From contig OY754337.1 of the NCBI GenBank assembly GCA_963573305.1, positions 50,667,164-50,731,163 on the forward strand: DNA of 64,000 bases, in the 5' to 3' direction. Numbering within the stretch: position 1 is the first letter of the stretch; every line of letters begins with the position of its first letter. A program made the position numbers and the translations under genes. The notes beneath the pieces are model-generated. The model did no database searches and was not told the DNA's origin. It saw nothing but the letters and a program-made list of their open reading frames with translations. This document shows positions 22,843 to 34,779 of the stretch, piece after piece. Source of the stretch: Pyrrhosoma nymphula. Its lineage: Eukaryota; Arthropoda; Insecta; Odonata; Coenagrionidae.

Positions 22843-24820
22843 GAATTTTTCTTTGGAATCTTGATGCGTAATAATAAATCTTTCCGACGCGTGGCCAGTA
22901 TTGACATCTAAAACCGCCAATTGTATTGCCATTATTGCCAACTGTTCGCCATCAAAGTTCGTGTAACTCGCTCAAAAAATGCGAGAGATTAAGAGATTTT
23001 AACGAACAGGCGTAGATCGGAAGGCGGAGAACGTGCATCATACCTTTCTTTAAAGTGGAAACTTCTTTACTGTCGTGATGTATTTTACACCTGCTATAGC
23101 GCCCGCTGTAAACACGTTCGCCTGATGAGGAGTAAAACCATCTCATGAACCTCACGCGGCACGGAAAAACGTCAGATCTCTTTGAAAAAATTACCTGGGA
23201 ATTTGTAGTAGAGCTGGAGGGCTGAAATTTTCATGAAATGTTCCTAATTACCCAGTGAGCCGGTAAAAAAATCGAAAACTGTGTTAATCTCCATATTTCT
23301 AGCAAATAGACAATTTCATTTTTCAATGGGTTAAATGGTAGAACCGAAAAAATTTCTTGCCGATCAATTTTATTTCGCTCATTGAAATTTAAAAAAATAC
23401 ACCTACATTGGTAAAACTTCGACTGAAATATGCCTAAATGATAAGATTTATATTTTATTACGTCCGATTTTTACTCATTTATCTCTAAATTGCGAAATAT
23501 TAGTCGAAGCTTATAACTTTAGCGTTTTTTCGTGAATGCAATGATTAGCAATATTCCAACGACCATTGTTGGCCTCAAATATTCATATTTGTTTACTAAC
23601 TAAGATTACGTATGTGCGTAAGATTAATTTGCTTGAGGAACATATTAGAACGATTGTAGGAGCTTAATTAAGATTAATTATTTTGCAGCTTTTTAAGTGA
23701 TAATATTTATTCGGAAATCGTAGATTCAGTCCCTACACAGTGAACTAGAAGCAAGTTATAATAAACTTGGCGTTAAATATGAGGTTGCCGAACAGCTATC
23801 ATGTTGCAGTCATTTTTTTTGGATCGGTTTTCACTGCAGAACAGTCTTCAGCCTATTCTTTTCTTTCAAAGCAGAAACCTATTATTTTCTTTAAATTTTT
23901 GTTTTGACATTTGCGGAAAGTCAGTGCGCAATTGACGGGCTGGGTCTCTAAGTTACGGGTTACGTGATCAAATGAGTGCAGGGAAAACAAAAATTCTTGG
24001 GAACTTGAATATTCTGAAATTAAGTTGGATTAAAAATTGGTGTAATATTGCGTTTTACCGGATTAAATCAACACATGTTTGAAGTGGGTCGTTTTGCTTG
24101 CTAAATTACCAGTGGTCAGTTCAAATGGTAATATTTAGGATGCAGTTGGTGGTTTCATATATTTTATTTTATTTCCAAGATTTCATGTACCACCTTGTGT
24201 CTTTATCCATGCGTCCACCATTTTATACATATTTGCTTAAGGGGATAAATATTCAACAGAGTTCATCAACCTTCCACCAATAAGTAATGTAGATTTTTAT
24301 ATTACACTAATTTGTTTGGCGGATTTCAGATGAGCCTGCATCGTACCCGAGTCATCTACATAACGGCCACTCAACTACATAGTTAGTTTAGTGGTTGATA
24401 TGTGGAGGAGTCTGCATCGTACAACGCTACTGTGCCAAAAGTGCGGGTATAATTTGAACTACATTTGCACCACCATACTTCCTATGTATGGAGTTTAGCG
24501 AATTTAACCTGCGAAAAAGTACTGTAATAGAACTATCCCACTATCTGTAATAATATTATTGAGTGGAAGTTTATTCAACTTCGAGATTTGGTACAGATGA
24601 TACTTGAAATTTTGCGGAATGCTGGATATCACATTCAGGAACCAATTGGGTTGCCTACCCAACAGGAGTTTCGAAGGTAGGCTATATTTATTGTAGTAGG
24701 GTATTCTATTGGGTAAGGTAGGTTTTAATGGAAGAGAGTAAAAATCCTCTGGATTTGTACTGGCGTAGTCGCAGATCTCCTTACACGATTTATTTCTTCG
24801 TCTCAGCATACTTCCTAACT
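22843..24820. other. Unassigned intergenic sequence
   Basis: No host gene recognised. The minus-strand frame 24504-24809 lies beyond the end of the LINE protein below and probably reads its 3-prime region out of frame. Confidence 0.4.
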
Positions 24821-25570
24821 CTCTTCATCCCGTCCATAACGCCTATTCTCTTTCTTCCCCTCACCCGCTTACCCTAAATCCTCTATCACGACCTCCTTTC
24901 CCTTCTTCCAGCATCCCTTCGCCTCTTATCAGCCGCTCCAACTACATACTCTGCCTCGTCCTTATCTCCTTCAGAAGTTTCTTCTCCTCACCCATCATGA
25001 CAAGCATTTCCTTGTTCGTCCACTCTTCGGTCAACCACACCTCCGTTCTCCTCCAAACCCACATCTCAAGCACCCGCAGCCTAATTTGGTCCTCTTGTCT
25101 CAAAGTCCACGTTTCTGAGCCATACAGCGCTGTAATCCACTTAAAACTAGTCGTCAGTCTCTTCTTTACATCTTTAAACAAGGTCCTCGTCATCAGCTCC
25201 TTCGTATTGCTGAACGCCTCCTTCGTTAGCAATTCCCTTTCTATGGTCAATTCTCCTTCTAAGGTCAATTCTCTTTCTTAGGTAACTGTTACTACGCCAG
25301 TTTTTATTCGTATTTTTATTATTTTATTTATAATTTTATTTATAATTTATATTATAATTTTTAATATTTATCGTATATTTATATTTTTATTACGTAAATA
25401 ATTACATTTTTCTACTTGCTTCAATTCGTGCCTTTCTATTTTTATGAGCAGTCTCGCTGTCTTTGTCTTAGAACATCTCATTACTTTTCTTTTATTATGA
25501 CTGATATTCATCCCATAGTTATCGCTCTGATTTCTGAAGGACCTATTTATTTTATTAGCTGTCACAAACA
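24780..25570 (-). pseudogene. Endonuclease-RT LINE, 3-prime half fragment
   Basis: The minus strand encodes the thumb and C-terminus of the same LINE type as the 56.3-57.97 kb element: YGMNISHNKRKVM and LKQVEKCNYL (25368-25565), an AT-rich interruption, then TKEAFSNTKELM, ITALYGSETWTLRQEDQIR and VLEMWVWRRTEVWLTEEWTN (24942-25268), and a decayed VRKYAETKK near 24810. ALYGSETW is a hallmark of this C-terminus. Three 18-bp tandem units (TCAATTCTCYTTCTAAGG type) lie at 25230-25282. The palm and endonuclease are absent. Confidence 0.8.
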
Positions 25571-25599
25571 GTCGATGACTTCTTGGAGAGGACGCATTT

Positions 25600-26826
25600 T
25601 TTGACTCAGCGCTGGTTTGGTTTATTTGTTAATGAAAGGGAACTTCGCTTCCTCGATAAAGTTTGAGTGACAGGCAAATCTATTTGCAAATAGTCGCGTG
25701 GTTATTAATTTCAAAAGGAATATTTTTAGTTGTAATCAATCATTTTTATATCGGCCATCAATCTTTCCTTTCTCTTTTCCTAAATCAATGGGATAAATTA
25801 TTAAAACTATGCATTCACAAACTTTGAGAAGCTGAAATGAAAAAGAGATATATCATAAAGGGCCAACGTTTTGGAGCCGTCTTGTAGCCTCCCCTTGCAA
25901 CGCCAGGAGTTATCCATCCAAACGGCTCATTTTCAATGGCTTGAAGTCATTCACCGTTAGCCTCTCTTTTGAGTCTCAATGGCGTGGAAAGAAATTATTC
26001 CCCCTCTTGCGTATTCCCTTGTTCATTAGACCTCTGTAACGGGGCAGATTACCGATTAAAAGCGTACTCGGTGCTTCCTGCTCATCGTCCTACTGTCCCC
26101 TGAACGCAGTCGACTACTTCAAATGCTTCCAGCTTCGATTGATGGCCAATATTCCTTCATTTCTCCATTCACCGACATCACTTGGCCATTTCGTTTTCCC
26201 TACGCTCGTTTTTAAACATGCTGCCTCTTTGCGCCTAACGCTTCAGTGGATTCAAAGACTACGACTACCGAATTTCACGCATGAATGTCATAACTTTGTA
26301 AAATTTCCTTTGAAGATATTCGAAGTGATTTGAGAGTCCATTCTGATTTCGCACCCTCCCACATTTTAGAAATAGCACCAAAAGTGTGTAACTTGTAGTT
26401 TTGTTAATATTAAACTAAATCTGTGGGTTTTATGTTGGTTTTCTATTACATTGCACTTGGTTTTATTACCATGACTTGTTTGCACATAGTGTAGGGTTGA
26501 ATCAGTCTCTTGCTTTACCCTCATTCAATGCCTTCCATATGATTCCGTTTCACCCCTACTTCTTTGATTGGTTAATTTAAAATTATACTTGAACGGCTCT
26601 ACGGCTTGAATGATAACACCGCTTCCTCGCCAGTAAAAATTCAATGGTCGTGCGAAATATTCTAGGACGACTCAAATCAGTCTAGATTCCGTACTCAGTA
26701 CCAAGTATCGGCTAGCATACAAGGTCTTGTATTGGATATAGTATGGTGTGATACATGCTTTGGCAATATGAGCACGTAAAATCCAAGTTCTGTCCTGCTT
26801 ACCAGTTCTTTGGCAAATGAAAGAAT
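25600..26826. other. Unassigned intergenic sequence
   Basis: No gene or shared repeat recognised. Confidence 0.4.
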
Positions 26827-27000
26827 TCATAGGTCTCGGGAACTTCGCCTCTCTTTGTTAATGTATTTCTCGAAGTCTTGAAATTCAATCCGCTGCCAGT
26901 CCTTAATCGTCGGTTTACTTGTTGTCATTACATCCACGCCTTCAATGTAATCTTCTTTCAGCACTTCTCCTCTTTCTTCTTGAGCAATTATTTCCAAATA
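26827..27000 (-). CDS. Unassigned 57-codon open stretch, possible exon or gene remnant
   Basis: This frame has no ATG at its start; it lies between stops and reads YLEIIAQEERGEVLKEDYIE, GVDVMTTSKPTIKDWQRIEF, QDFEKYINKERRSSRDL. The composition is balanced, acidic/basic and protein-like, unlike the hydrophobic or poly-K/I frames typical of this AT-rich DNA. I do not recognise the family. No splice signals are convincing. It could be an exon, a processed pseudogene fragment or part of an unrecognised transposon protein. Confidence 0.25.
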   Translation of the reverse strand, partial: YLEIIAQEERGEVLKEDYIEGVDVMTTSKPTIKDWQRIEFQDFEKYINKERRSSRDL

Positions 27001-28125
27001 TCATGATTTGCCTGCTCATTGCTGTCCTAAGTTCTCAACAAAGTTTGTAATGTGGTTAGATTTTTATGAGGGCTCTAAATGTGCAATTGAGTCCAAAAAG
27101 CTCCGAGAGTGCTCTTTGCATGTTTAATGAGAGCCTTTGAGATGTCTCCCCCTGTTGTTTTTCATTAAAATTTGCTTAAAGGCATGAACCCTGTCTGTTA
27201 TCCTTTTCGTCGTTGGAAACCAATATTTACCTATGTTTGCCGAAAACAGCCAGATTAGAAAAATTTGACTATTCGGTTAATTTTGATTTTCGCCAAAATT
27301 TCAACCCAAAAACTAAACAAATACTCTGAGAAGTCATGGGATTTCAACTTTAAAAAATGTGACGTTTTTTTCGAATTTTGTTGTTAAAATTGCTTCATTT
27401 CTGGAAAGTTTGGATGCCAATTTTGATGATGACCACCAATTGTTTTGGCAAAACAGCTCCGTGTAGCTATTGCGTATAGAATTGCTAAAGGGGGAGAACA
27501 TTTTCCCAAATTTAATGTGCAAGTTGTTTTGTGGTAAGAATCTCACCTGAATCTCAGAAAAAAGATAACTTACAGTCAGTGCATGCCAAAATAGTATTAA
27601 TGACCCCTAATTAGGGGAAGAAAGAGGGTAAATTACTACCCCTAAAAAACAGAGTTCTTATATCGAAGTTATTCCTACGCCAGTTATTGACAATTTGGCG
27701 TAGTAAACACGATGGCATGACAGTAACGGTCCAGCGACCAACCCCTTGCTGTATTAGGAGTGGTTATTTCGTCTAAAGAGGGATTTAATATCCATTAACC
27801 TTTTTTGCAACTTTTCTACATTGAAATCCGTTTTAAGGGCTCTAAGACGTGTTCATTCTAATCCCCAGTTTTTTGGGTTGAAATTTTAGTGGAAATGAAA
27901 ACTAACCAAATGGTCAGATACCTCTAGGTTGAGACTCTCAAGTACCACAGATTGCAACCCAATTAGAAAAGAGAATGTAATCGTACACGCACCTGAAGTG
28001 GTAACACAACATACGGAACACTGTATATTCTTTGGATAATGATAAGTTTCCAATCATTGCTGAGGACATCTAGTTCGTATTAACCCTCACTGAAATTCGC
28101 ATTGAATTAAGATGGCTTGGGCAGT
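27001..28125. other. Unassigned intergenic sequence
   Basis: No gene or shared repeat recognised. Confidence 0.4.
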
Positions 28126-28130
28126 GCTTA

Positions 28131-28515
28131 TGCCCCGTTCACACTACTAACTTAGTGACCGACTCTCGTAATGCCGCCGATGGGCGCTAACCACCGTGTG
28201 AAGGTGCGTTGGTTACCGATTAAGTGGTAGTTCTTAAAGCTGCCATCCAACAGCGGTCAGCGCTGGTGTCGCGAGCGGAAACCGGAAATTATGAAGGACG
28301 ATAATAAAAAAGACTATCAAAATGGGGAAGGAGATGGTGCTATTTTTATGTATAGGCAAAGAGAAGTGCCATTTTGGTTTTAAAAACCATTTAGAAAGCC
28401 TCAAAACGCCAGAGGGACGTTGCAATCCTTATTTCGTTTCCTTTATCTTCACTTTTTCGTCGCGATTCCCGGTGAGTGCAGCACTGAGTTACGATAGTGT
28501 TGTGTGAATGGGTGT
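28131..28515. mobile_element. Possible TIR element TB-C containing Rep-2 copy 2
   Basis: The left side reads CCGTTCACACTACTAAC and the right side ends GTTGTGTGAATGGG, its approximate complement; TAACTTAGTG and CACTGAGTTA are a second inverted pair. The terminal TTCACAC word resembles the TTTACAC-box elements elsewhere, but the target duplication is unclear (TTA is seen on the left only). 28295-28505 is Rep-2, shared with 625-835. Confidence 0.45.
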
Positions 28516-28689
28516 AGGCAGACTACGTATCTTCGTACGATAGTAGTCTGAGCTGGCAATTAGCATCTTTTCGACGGGACTCAAGGTGAGAGTAAACGAT
28601 GCCAAGCTCGTAGTCAATATTAGCCGAGCTGCTATTTTCCTAGTTTCGGCCTTAGTATTCCAATCACGAAAGTAAAACGCCCCCTCCGT

Positions 28690-29050
28690 ATTTTGGACAC
28701 GTTCTCAGTTCTCTCCTTTTCCTTTCTCAATTTCCCTCGCCTCAAAATTCCCTCTTCTTCTTATTCTTCCTCTCCACTCCTCTTCAACGCCCACCTACAA
28801 CGCGCCATATCCCTCCGGCAGACACCGCCCTCCCAACTAATTTACCGTAGTGCAAACCAACGCCTGTCTTCCCATCCTCTCCTCTCCTGTTTTATTTTCC
28901 AACCACTTGTGCTCCCTCACCCTCCAACGCCACCTCTCACATGCCCCCGCGTGATTTATTGGATCTAACTCCCTCCTCACACCACCCACCCTCTCCTTCA
29001 CACACCCGCATAGGAGCAGCAAAACTTGGTGGCACTCACTTGTGAAGAGC
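28690..29050. other. Pyrimidine-rich stretch, no gene recognised
   Basis: Strongly C/T-biased on the plus strand (CCTCTTCTTCTTATTCTTCC type). The frames crossing it on both strands are compositional. Confidence 0.4.
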
Positions 29051-29160
29051 ATTTACGTCTATGTACACATTAACCCAGAGAGCCGTCGAAGATACGCGTG
29101 GCAGGGGGCGTTAGGACTCCAGTCACCGAAATGGTGGGAATCATGTGGAAAAGTAGGGTC

Positions 29161-29482
29161 GCATATCAAGTTTGTGAGCTGGCAGTTCATGGGTTGATTA
29201 CTCAAATTACTTTTATTTATTTAATTACTAACACATTTCGTCACTTTTATTTATTTGTTTCGTAACATATTTGTAGGTCAGTTGTCATGAGTTCTTGTTT
29301 CCCTAGTGATGTGTTTATAAAGAGAAAAAAGACATTGTTACAGGGGACTTGTCGGAGTAGGATAGTTTTGAGCCAATATTCCTAGGTTGGAGAGAAGAAT
29401 GAATACATTAAGACTAATTAGACAGTATAGTAACTTTTTATTGCCAGTGATAAACACTTAGAATTCATTGGTGGAAGACGTC
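29161..29482 (+). repeat. Rep-6 copy 1
   Basis: Aligns with 46352-46680: TTGTGARCTGGCAGTTCATG, TTTTATTTATTTGTTT, TATGTGTTTATAAA, GAGCCAATA-CCTAGGTTGG and GGAGAGAAG. No TIR and no coding capacity. It may be a SINE-sized element. Confidence 0.7.
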
Positions 29483-29499
29483 TGGAGGGGGGAGAGAGG

Positions 29500-30330
29500 A
29501 CAGAGGTGAAGAGTGTTTAAACGATGTGTCTTATGTTAGAATCACTCTGTTTTTGTTATTATCATCAATGGTGCTTGGAAATATAGAACTCTTGTACTTA
29601 ATGGTTCGGCAGTTTATCTCTCTTATTTTTTCGCTTCTATTTGTCAAAGAGATGGAGCGCGGGGACAGAATAATATCCTTCGTGTCGTACTGAGACTCGC
29701 CTGATCAGAGTTTTTTTAAAGTAAATAAGCCTAGCGTGTAGCTTCCGAATCTCTAACGGTTCACAACCTAGTCCTTCCATCAACTGTGTAATACTTTCTA
29801 TTCGCTCGTAGCAGTATTTACAAAGCGCGCGACTTTTCTTTGTGTTTTATTTATTCTTTGTGCGTTAAATCTTACTATGCAGGGTCCCAAATACTGGCGG
29901 CGTATTCGAGATGTAGCCTTCCCAGGGGGGTTGTGTTTGAACCGTTCAAGATAATTCCAATTACGTAACTAAGGAGTCACGTGCTACAATCACGAAGGGT
30001 TCTAGAATTTGGTGTATACAAACCATTCGTAAAAAACCTCACGCATCCTTTCCGATCGGGATTTTTCACCGAGATATCGTTGATGGAGTCGAATATCTTC
30101 TTTACCACATATCAGACGCTTAAGTTATCCATCCGAATGTTTCAAAACACACAAAAATATCGAAACTTTCGTTATTGTGTCACGTGACTCCTTAGTTACG
30201 TGATCGAAATTATCTCGAGCGGTTGTAACTCAACCCCCCAAAGCAAAGTAGCATCTTTCTTTCACTTTTTTCCAGAGAACCTTCCGACTTTTCGAATTGG
30301 CGTTATCAACGTTATTCCGTAAAATTATGA
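29500..30330 (-). pseudogene. CR1-like LINE C-terminus, interrupted by a TIR element
   Basis: The minus strand reads KVKERCYFAL (30243-30272), then after the 29925-30239 insertion RLHLEYAASIWDPA (about 29880-29922), then YERIESITQLMEGLGCEPLE and IRKLHARL (about 29750-29810), and a decayed KIREINCRT region near 29610. It is the same family as 1.1-3.7 kb and 60.5-61.0 kb; the 60.5 kb copy reads KVKERCYFALVRPHLEYARS without interruption. Stops make it a pseudogene. Confidence 0.75.
29925..30239. mobile_element. 315-bp TIR element with 59-bp arms
   Basis: Ends are inverted repeats of about 59 bp, beginning GGGGGGTTG and running inward to ACGTAACTAAGGAGTCACGT with under ten differences; each arm ends at a GTCACGTG word. 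Removing the element restores the LINE frame (CYFAL to RLHLEYA), so the boundaries are well supported. The target duplication is at most one or two bases and is not clear. The internal frame 29981-30187 has no recognisable product. Superfamily not recognised. Confidence 0.8.
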
Positions 30331-32565
30331 CAAATATATCTAACGAGAGTACTTTCAATATATACCCTGATCGCGAATATTACGCGCAGGTACTCATGTT
30401 TTGTACGCGAATACACACTTTATTGGCTACTTTGGTTGAAGTAACCTACTAAAAACACCATCCGTATTGTAATCACGACATCTTAGAACCTCTTCGGAAC
30501 GAAAATTTCAATCCTTTTTGACGTATTTTGTCGCCTTCATAGAGATACTGGCAAACTCTTGGCTGCGCATGACATGCAGCGTCCGGCGCCGTTCGGGTTG
30601 CGTAGGTATACAGGTTGCGTCCCGGAGCATTTTCAACTTCCTCACCTCCTTACTCCGGGCACTGCAGAGCAGCCACTTGACCACACAAGCGTGTAAATGT
30701 GTAGGCACTGGTTTACAGTGACATCCATCCTTATAATAATCTATATAAACTATCAATAGTTGTAGAGGTGAAAAATAAGGTTGAGTCAACTCAGGCCATT
30801 TTACACCACGCAATATCCATTTTATTCTAAAACTTCGGAAGTAAAACCAAGGCAAAACGTATCGCCTCACAATTAATTATATATTTCATGACTGCAATCT
30901 TGTAAAACATCTGTTCCAGGTAAAAAAAACCTAAATCCCGAGTGCAATCCCCAAGAGCTATCCCCGAGGACTTTCACTGAGTCTCCCCAGGTTTCCTGCC
31001 TCTCAAGTACACTGATAGAAATCGCCCTTTGACAGGAAATGTCTCACAGCCAAGGGTAAATTGCAATTATCACTTCGGGGCTAGACCTTCAACGAGGCGT
31101 GGTTTACTGAATCACATTCTTTGTCAACTCCTGGCAATGACCAGGACTTAATAAAAGAGCATTTGGGTATGTGAGGGCTAAGTGGAAGATATTGAGGCCT
31201 GTCTAAAATGGATAGAATCACTATCTATGGTGCTATAGTGAAGAGACATTGGACATATGTTTTCGTGGGTAATTTTGAAATAACCTGGCAACCTTGCCCT
31301 GACGTAGATTCTGAAGTTACTTTCACCTTATAATAGAGTTCTTGCTCACCACGGAACGAACTTGTAAAAGAGTAATTTGGCCACGTTGTCTATTCTTTTT
31401 CTTATGAAGATTAGAAAATTGTCTGATTCATTATTATTGAGCCTTTATTGTATGCTGTTATACAAATCCTTATCATGTCCATCCCAGTTCCCTAACCATC
31501 CAGTGACTGCGTACCTTATCATTTTTGCATTTTTGAGTGTATTGAAATAATTATTTACCTGTTATTTCTACCATTATCTCATCCTAGAATGCACCTCTAA
31601 CCTGCCAAATAGGTACCAAACCTACTAAGGTATTTGGTACGTATAGGTACCAAATCCTATGTGTTTGCTAATCGACTAATATTTTTCTTCTGCTCTTTTA
31701 TTTTAATGGCAATATTATCGGTGAATTTGTTTTAAAGATTATTATTGAAGATTGTATTTTCTGTGTTGATGTAGAACAACACCACTTTCTTTGAAAAATA
31801 ACGCCACTTTTGGGAAAAAATAACCCCTATTTCCGCAAAAAAACTCACTATTTGTAGGTCCCTAGAAATGAACTCTCTTTTTCCTCAAGAGATAGGGACG
31901 GTCGTAAATTATGTGAAGCATTTTTTTAGTTTAGAAAACGAAAAATAAATAGCAAAATAAAGGCGGTGTAGGGAGAGATTAAAAATGTCCTCGAACGGTG
32001 AAAGAAAGTATTATGGGCGTATTCGGAGAACATGTATCGGAAAAATGAGGGTGTGTTTGGGGAAGCAAAAATAACAAAAAAATGACCGCGTGTTTGCGGA
32101 TCAAGACTGGATAGATTAAAAGTGAGGAGAATGCTTGGAAGCTCTGCCGTTATGTCGTGAATATTGGAAAATTTGTTTACATGGGGAAGTGGAAAAATTC
32201 TAGTGAACTTCAGTTTATCTCCCTCCCCAATTTTTTTTACATAGAAGTAAAAATATTAGGTATACAAGTTTAAGCACACATATAATGGGCAAAGTAGGCT
32301 GAATACGGTATATTGAGGTACTTGGGATGCGAACGCTTTAAATATGCTAGTGACAGTACGAGTAAGTATTAGGTTATGAAGAAATGTTGTTTGGAAATTT
32401 CGATATTGCATAGGTCTAAAACGAATATGATTTTGGGATGCTTCAGAGTTGACGTTTGTAAATAAGTGTGGTTCAACGATTTTAAGTTGAGTGCTAATAA
32501 AATGAAATGCATCTGATGAAACGTTTATTTATACTTTCGTCAATGTGCATTCGGAAGGTAGATGC
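30331..32565. other. Unassigned intergenic sequence
   Basis: A minus-strand 120-codon frame at 30508-30870 has no recognisable domain and is left uncalled. An imperfect AGGTACCAAAT repeat occurs near 31610-31655. Confidence 0.35.
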
Positions 32566-32574
32566 GTGGTTAGC

Positions 32575-32640
32575 TTATTGTCGTTCATCGTTTCGTCCTG
32601 CATTGCAGCGAGCATCTTCAGGATCGAAGTTAATTTTATT
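32575..32640 (-). mobile_element. Penelope-like tail signature (tentative)
   Basis: On the minus strand CCTGAAGATGCTCGCTGCAA is followed by GCAGGACGAAACGATG. Same CCTGA-stem-CGAAACG layout as the other tails. A separate 12-bp-arm hairpin (GTCGCTAGAGGA / TCCTCTGGCGAC) lies just beyond at 32691-32720. Confidence 0.35.
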
Positions 32641-32968
32641 ACGGCCTGTGCATCTCGGAGGCTGTGTGTTGTCTGCTTAGACGAATTAAACAGTCGCTAG
32701 AGGACTCAGCTCCTCTGGCGACATGCTGTCCATCGCTGTGGTGCTGACTTGCGTTTTTTGGACACTCAATTTTCTGCTTTTTTATTTTTTTTCGAGCAAA
32801 TAGAGGTCTAGAGGCGCGCTGCAAAACTCTAATGCTTTACGGAGTACTTCCCCTTACGAGGGTGAGTGAGTGTCCAGGGTGCGAAGTGATTTCCTTCGCG
32901 GTTGGCCGGACTATTTAAAGTTCCGAGAGAGGCCCTGGAACGCGGTTTCCGTTTGATTTCCTCCATCC

Positions 32969-32993
32969 TTGCCCCCCCCCCCCCCCCCCCCAA
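32969..32993 (+). repeat. Poly-C tract
   Basis: A run of about 20 C residues, preceding a C/T-rich segment. Such runs are prone to assembly length error. Confidence 0.9.
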
Positions 32994-33126
32994 TCTCATC
33001 CCCATTTAAAACGGTTCACCCACCTGACCCTCCTTCCGCCGTTCGTCCGAGCGCGACCCACAATTCCATTCGACCTCCTTCATTCGCCGCCCATCTGTGC
33101 CACCAGTGCACGAGGCATTTCCGTGG

Positions 33127-33900
33127 TTATACGGGGTCTGTCCGAAATAATAGGACTGATTTTTTCCCGCTTCGCTGAAAAGCCACATGGCAGCACTGTA
33201 GGGTTGAATGGTTGGAGGAGGGTCTCAGTTGCGCATTCCCGTCAGCCGCTATTGAATATGAGCTGTTTTTTTGAGAACATATCAAGTTATACACAGTTTT
33301 CTTTTTTATCTCGGTCGCGGTTCGAGATGTAGGGTGCCATTGAGCAAAGATATGCGATTACTTTTATGAGTTAAATTCAGGAAATCAGGTACCGAGACGA
33401 CGGCTATGATTCAAAAGGCCTTCGGTGAGGAATTCCTGTTCAAGGCTCAGGTTCAACGCTAGTTTTAATTGTTTGGGGAGGGCAGAGAAGACATTGAAGA
33501 CAAACCAAGCGCTGGACGATCATCAACGTGTCAAAATCAGGAATATTTGGACAAATTACAGGATGTTTTAAACACTGACTATCGTTTGAGTGTTATAATG
33601 ATAGCAGAAATGTTGGAATCTCGAAAAAATACTGTGCAAGAGATTGAGATTGCAAGAGTAAAGGGTTCTCGGCATCCGCAAGGAGATCGACATCACCTGG
33701 AACCTCCACCTCAACAAAGCACTGAGTCACAATCGCTGCAAATTAGGGGTTTTTGGCCAAACACTACGTGACAACGCTGCCTCTGGAGCCGTAAGTCCTG
33801 ACCTGGCCATAGCTGACAACAGTTTGTTCCCCCGGATCAAACATCCTGAAAGTACACAATTTTGAGACCTTAAACAGAGGACTAAATTTTAATCTTAATG
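33127..33900 (+). pseudogene. Mariner-like transposon, internally deleted
   Basis: Starts with TTATACGGGGTCTGTCCGAA, resembling mariner terminal repeats. After a leader, decayed frames encode the N-terminal DNA-binding part of a mariner transposase: AIEQRYAI, TAMIQKAFGEEFLFKAQVQR (with in-frame stops after it), EGREDIEDKPSAGRSSTCQN and LSVIMIAEMLESRKNTVQEI (33469-33640). After about 150 bases the C-terminal SPDLAIADNSLFPRIK appears (33794-33841). The SPDLA-P-DYHLF region normally lies well over 150 residues downstream, so most of the DDD catalytic domain is deleted. No right TIR is found. Confidence 0.85.
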
Positions 33901-34610
33901 TTTTGCATGTTGGGGACAAAGGTGCGCAGTTAGATTTTTTGTAAAACTTCGAAATAAGGAAATTTCACAGATTGTATGATAAAAAACGTAAATGAGGTGG
34001 TTCCTATGAACTCACCTCTCCTTTCTGTAATAGCTCCCCCTCCCCCCATCATTGTGTCAAAACAGTGACCATGCTCCCTCTGAGTAAGCTTGTATTCACC
34101 TTACTTCCCTCTTTTCCTAATCCCCCCTTCTCTCCCCCCTATCCTCCTCCTCTCCCCCTTCCCCCCGCCTCTTTTCCATGGTATAAATGTGAGAGACTGA
34201 TCGCTTCATAATTTATTAACCACTTGATTAACCACGCCAATTACAAGGATTATGAGGCGGCGAGTTACAAGTCGTACGCACGTTATACCTAATAGGCTTA
34301 TTGCAAGTTGAAAAACATGCTTTGAAGTTAACAAATGGTTTACCTATTTATTTCGAGTTTTGAAACAAACATATATGATATGAGCCTTCTCTTTAATGCA
34401 GTCAGAATTATACTATTCGTGTGATTCTGTTGCGTCATTATATAATTACGTATTGCTCACTTACTGAAGGGAATGTTGTGCCTAAAATATACTTATTTTG
34501 TTCTTTCCAGTAATAATGCAATATCACAATTTTACGGCTCTTTTTTACGTATAATATTTTGAAGAATACCTACCTCTTCCGCCTGGTTATAAGTTATTTG
34601 TGATGGTTAC
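33901..34610. other. Unassigned; C/T-rich low-complexity segment
   Basis: 34030-34180 is dominated by CCCCTCC and TCTCCCCC words. The rest is AT-rich without recognised features. Confidence 0.4.
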
Positions 34611-34616
34611 GGGTTC

Positions 34617-34765
34617 CGCGTGATGACACCGTGGCGCTAGCAACTCCGAAATTTTCAAGATACGTGACAATTTCGTGTGGACATGAGCGGCCTTCCAAGT
34701 GGAGTCGGACAGAATAGTCGACTCGATATAAATCGATCAGATAGGAGTCAACTCCTGTGTGTATC
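34617..34765 (+). repeat. Rep-5 copy 2
   Basis: Plus-strand counterpart of 14138-14298: ATGACACCGTGGCGCTAGCA, GGCCTTCCAAGTGGAGTCGG and GGAGTCAACTCCTGTGTGTA. Confidence 0.65.
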
Positions 34766-34779
34766 TGGGGCTTTAGCCT

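Noticed and set aside
30508..30870. 120-codon minus-strand frame
   Set aside because: No domain recognised and no paralogous support; could not be separated from chance.
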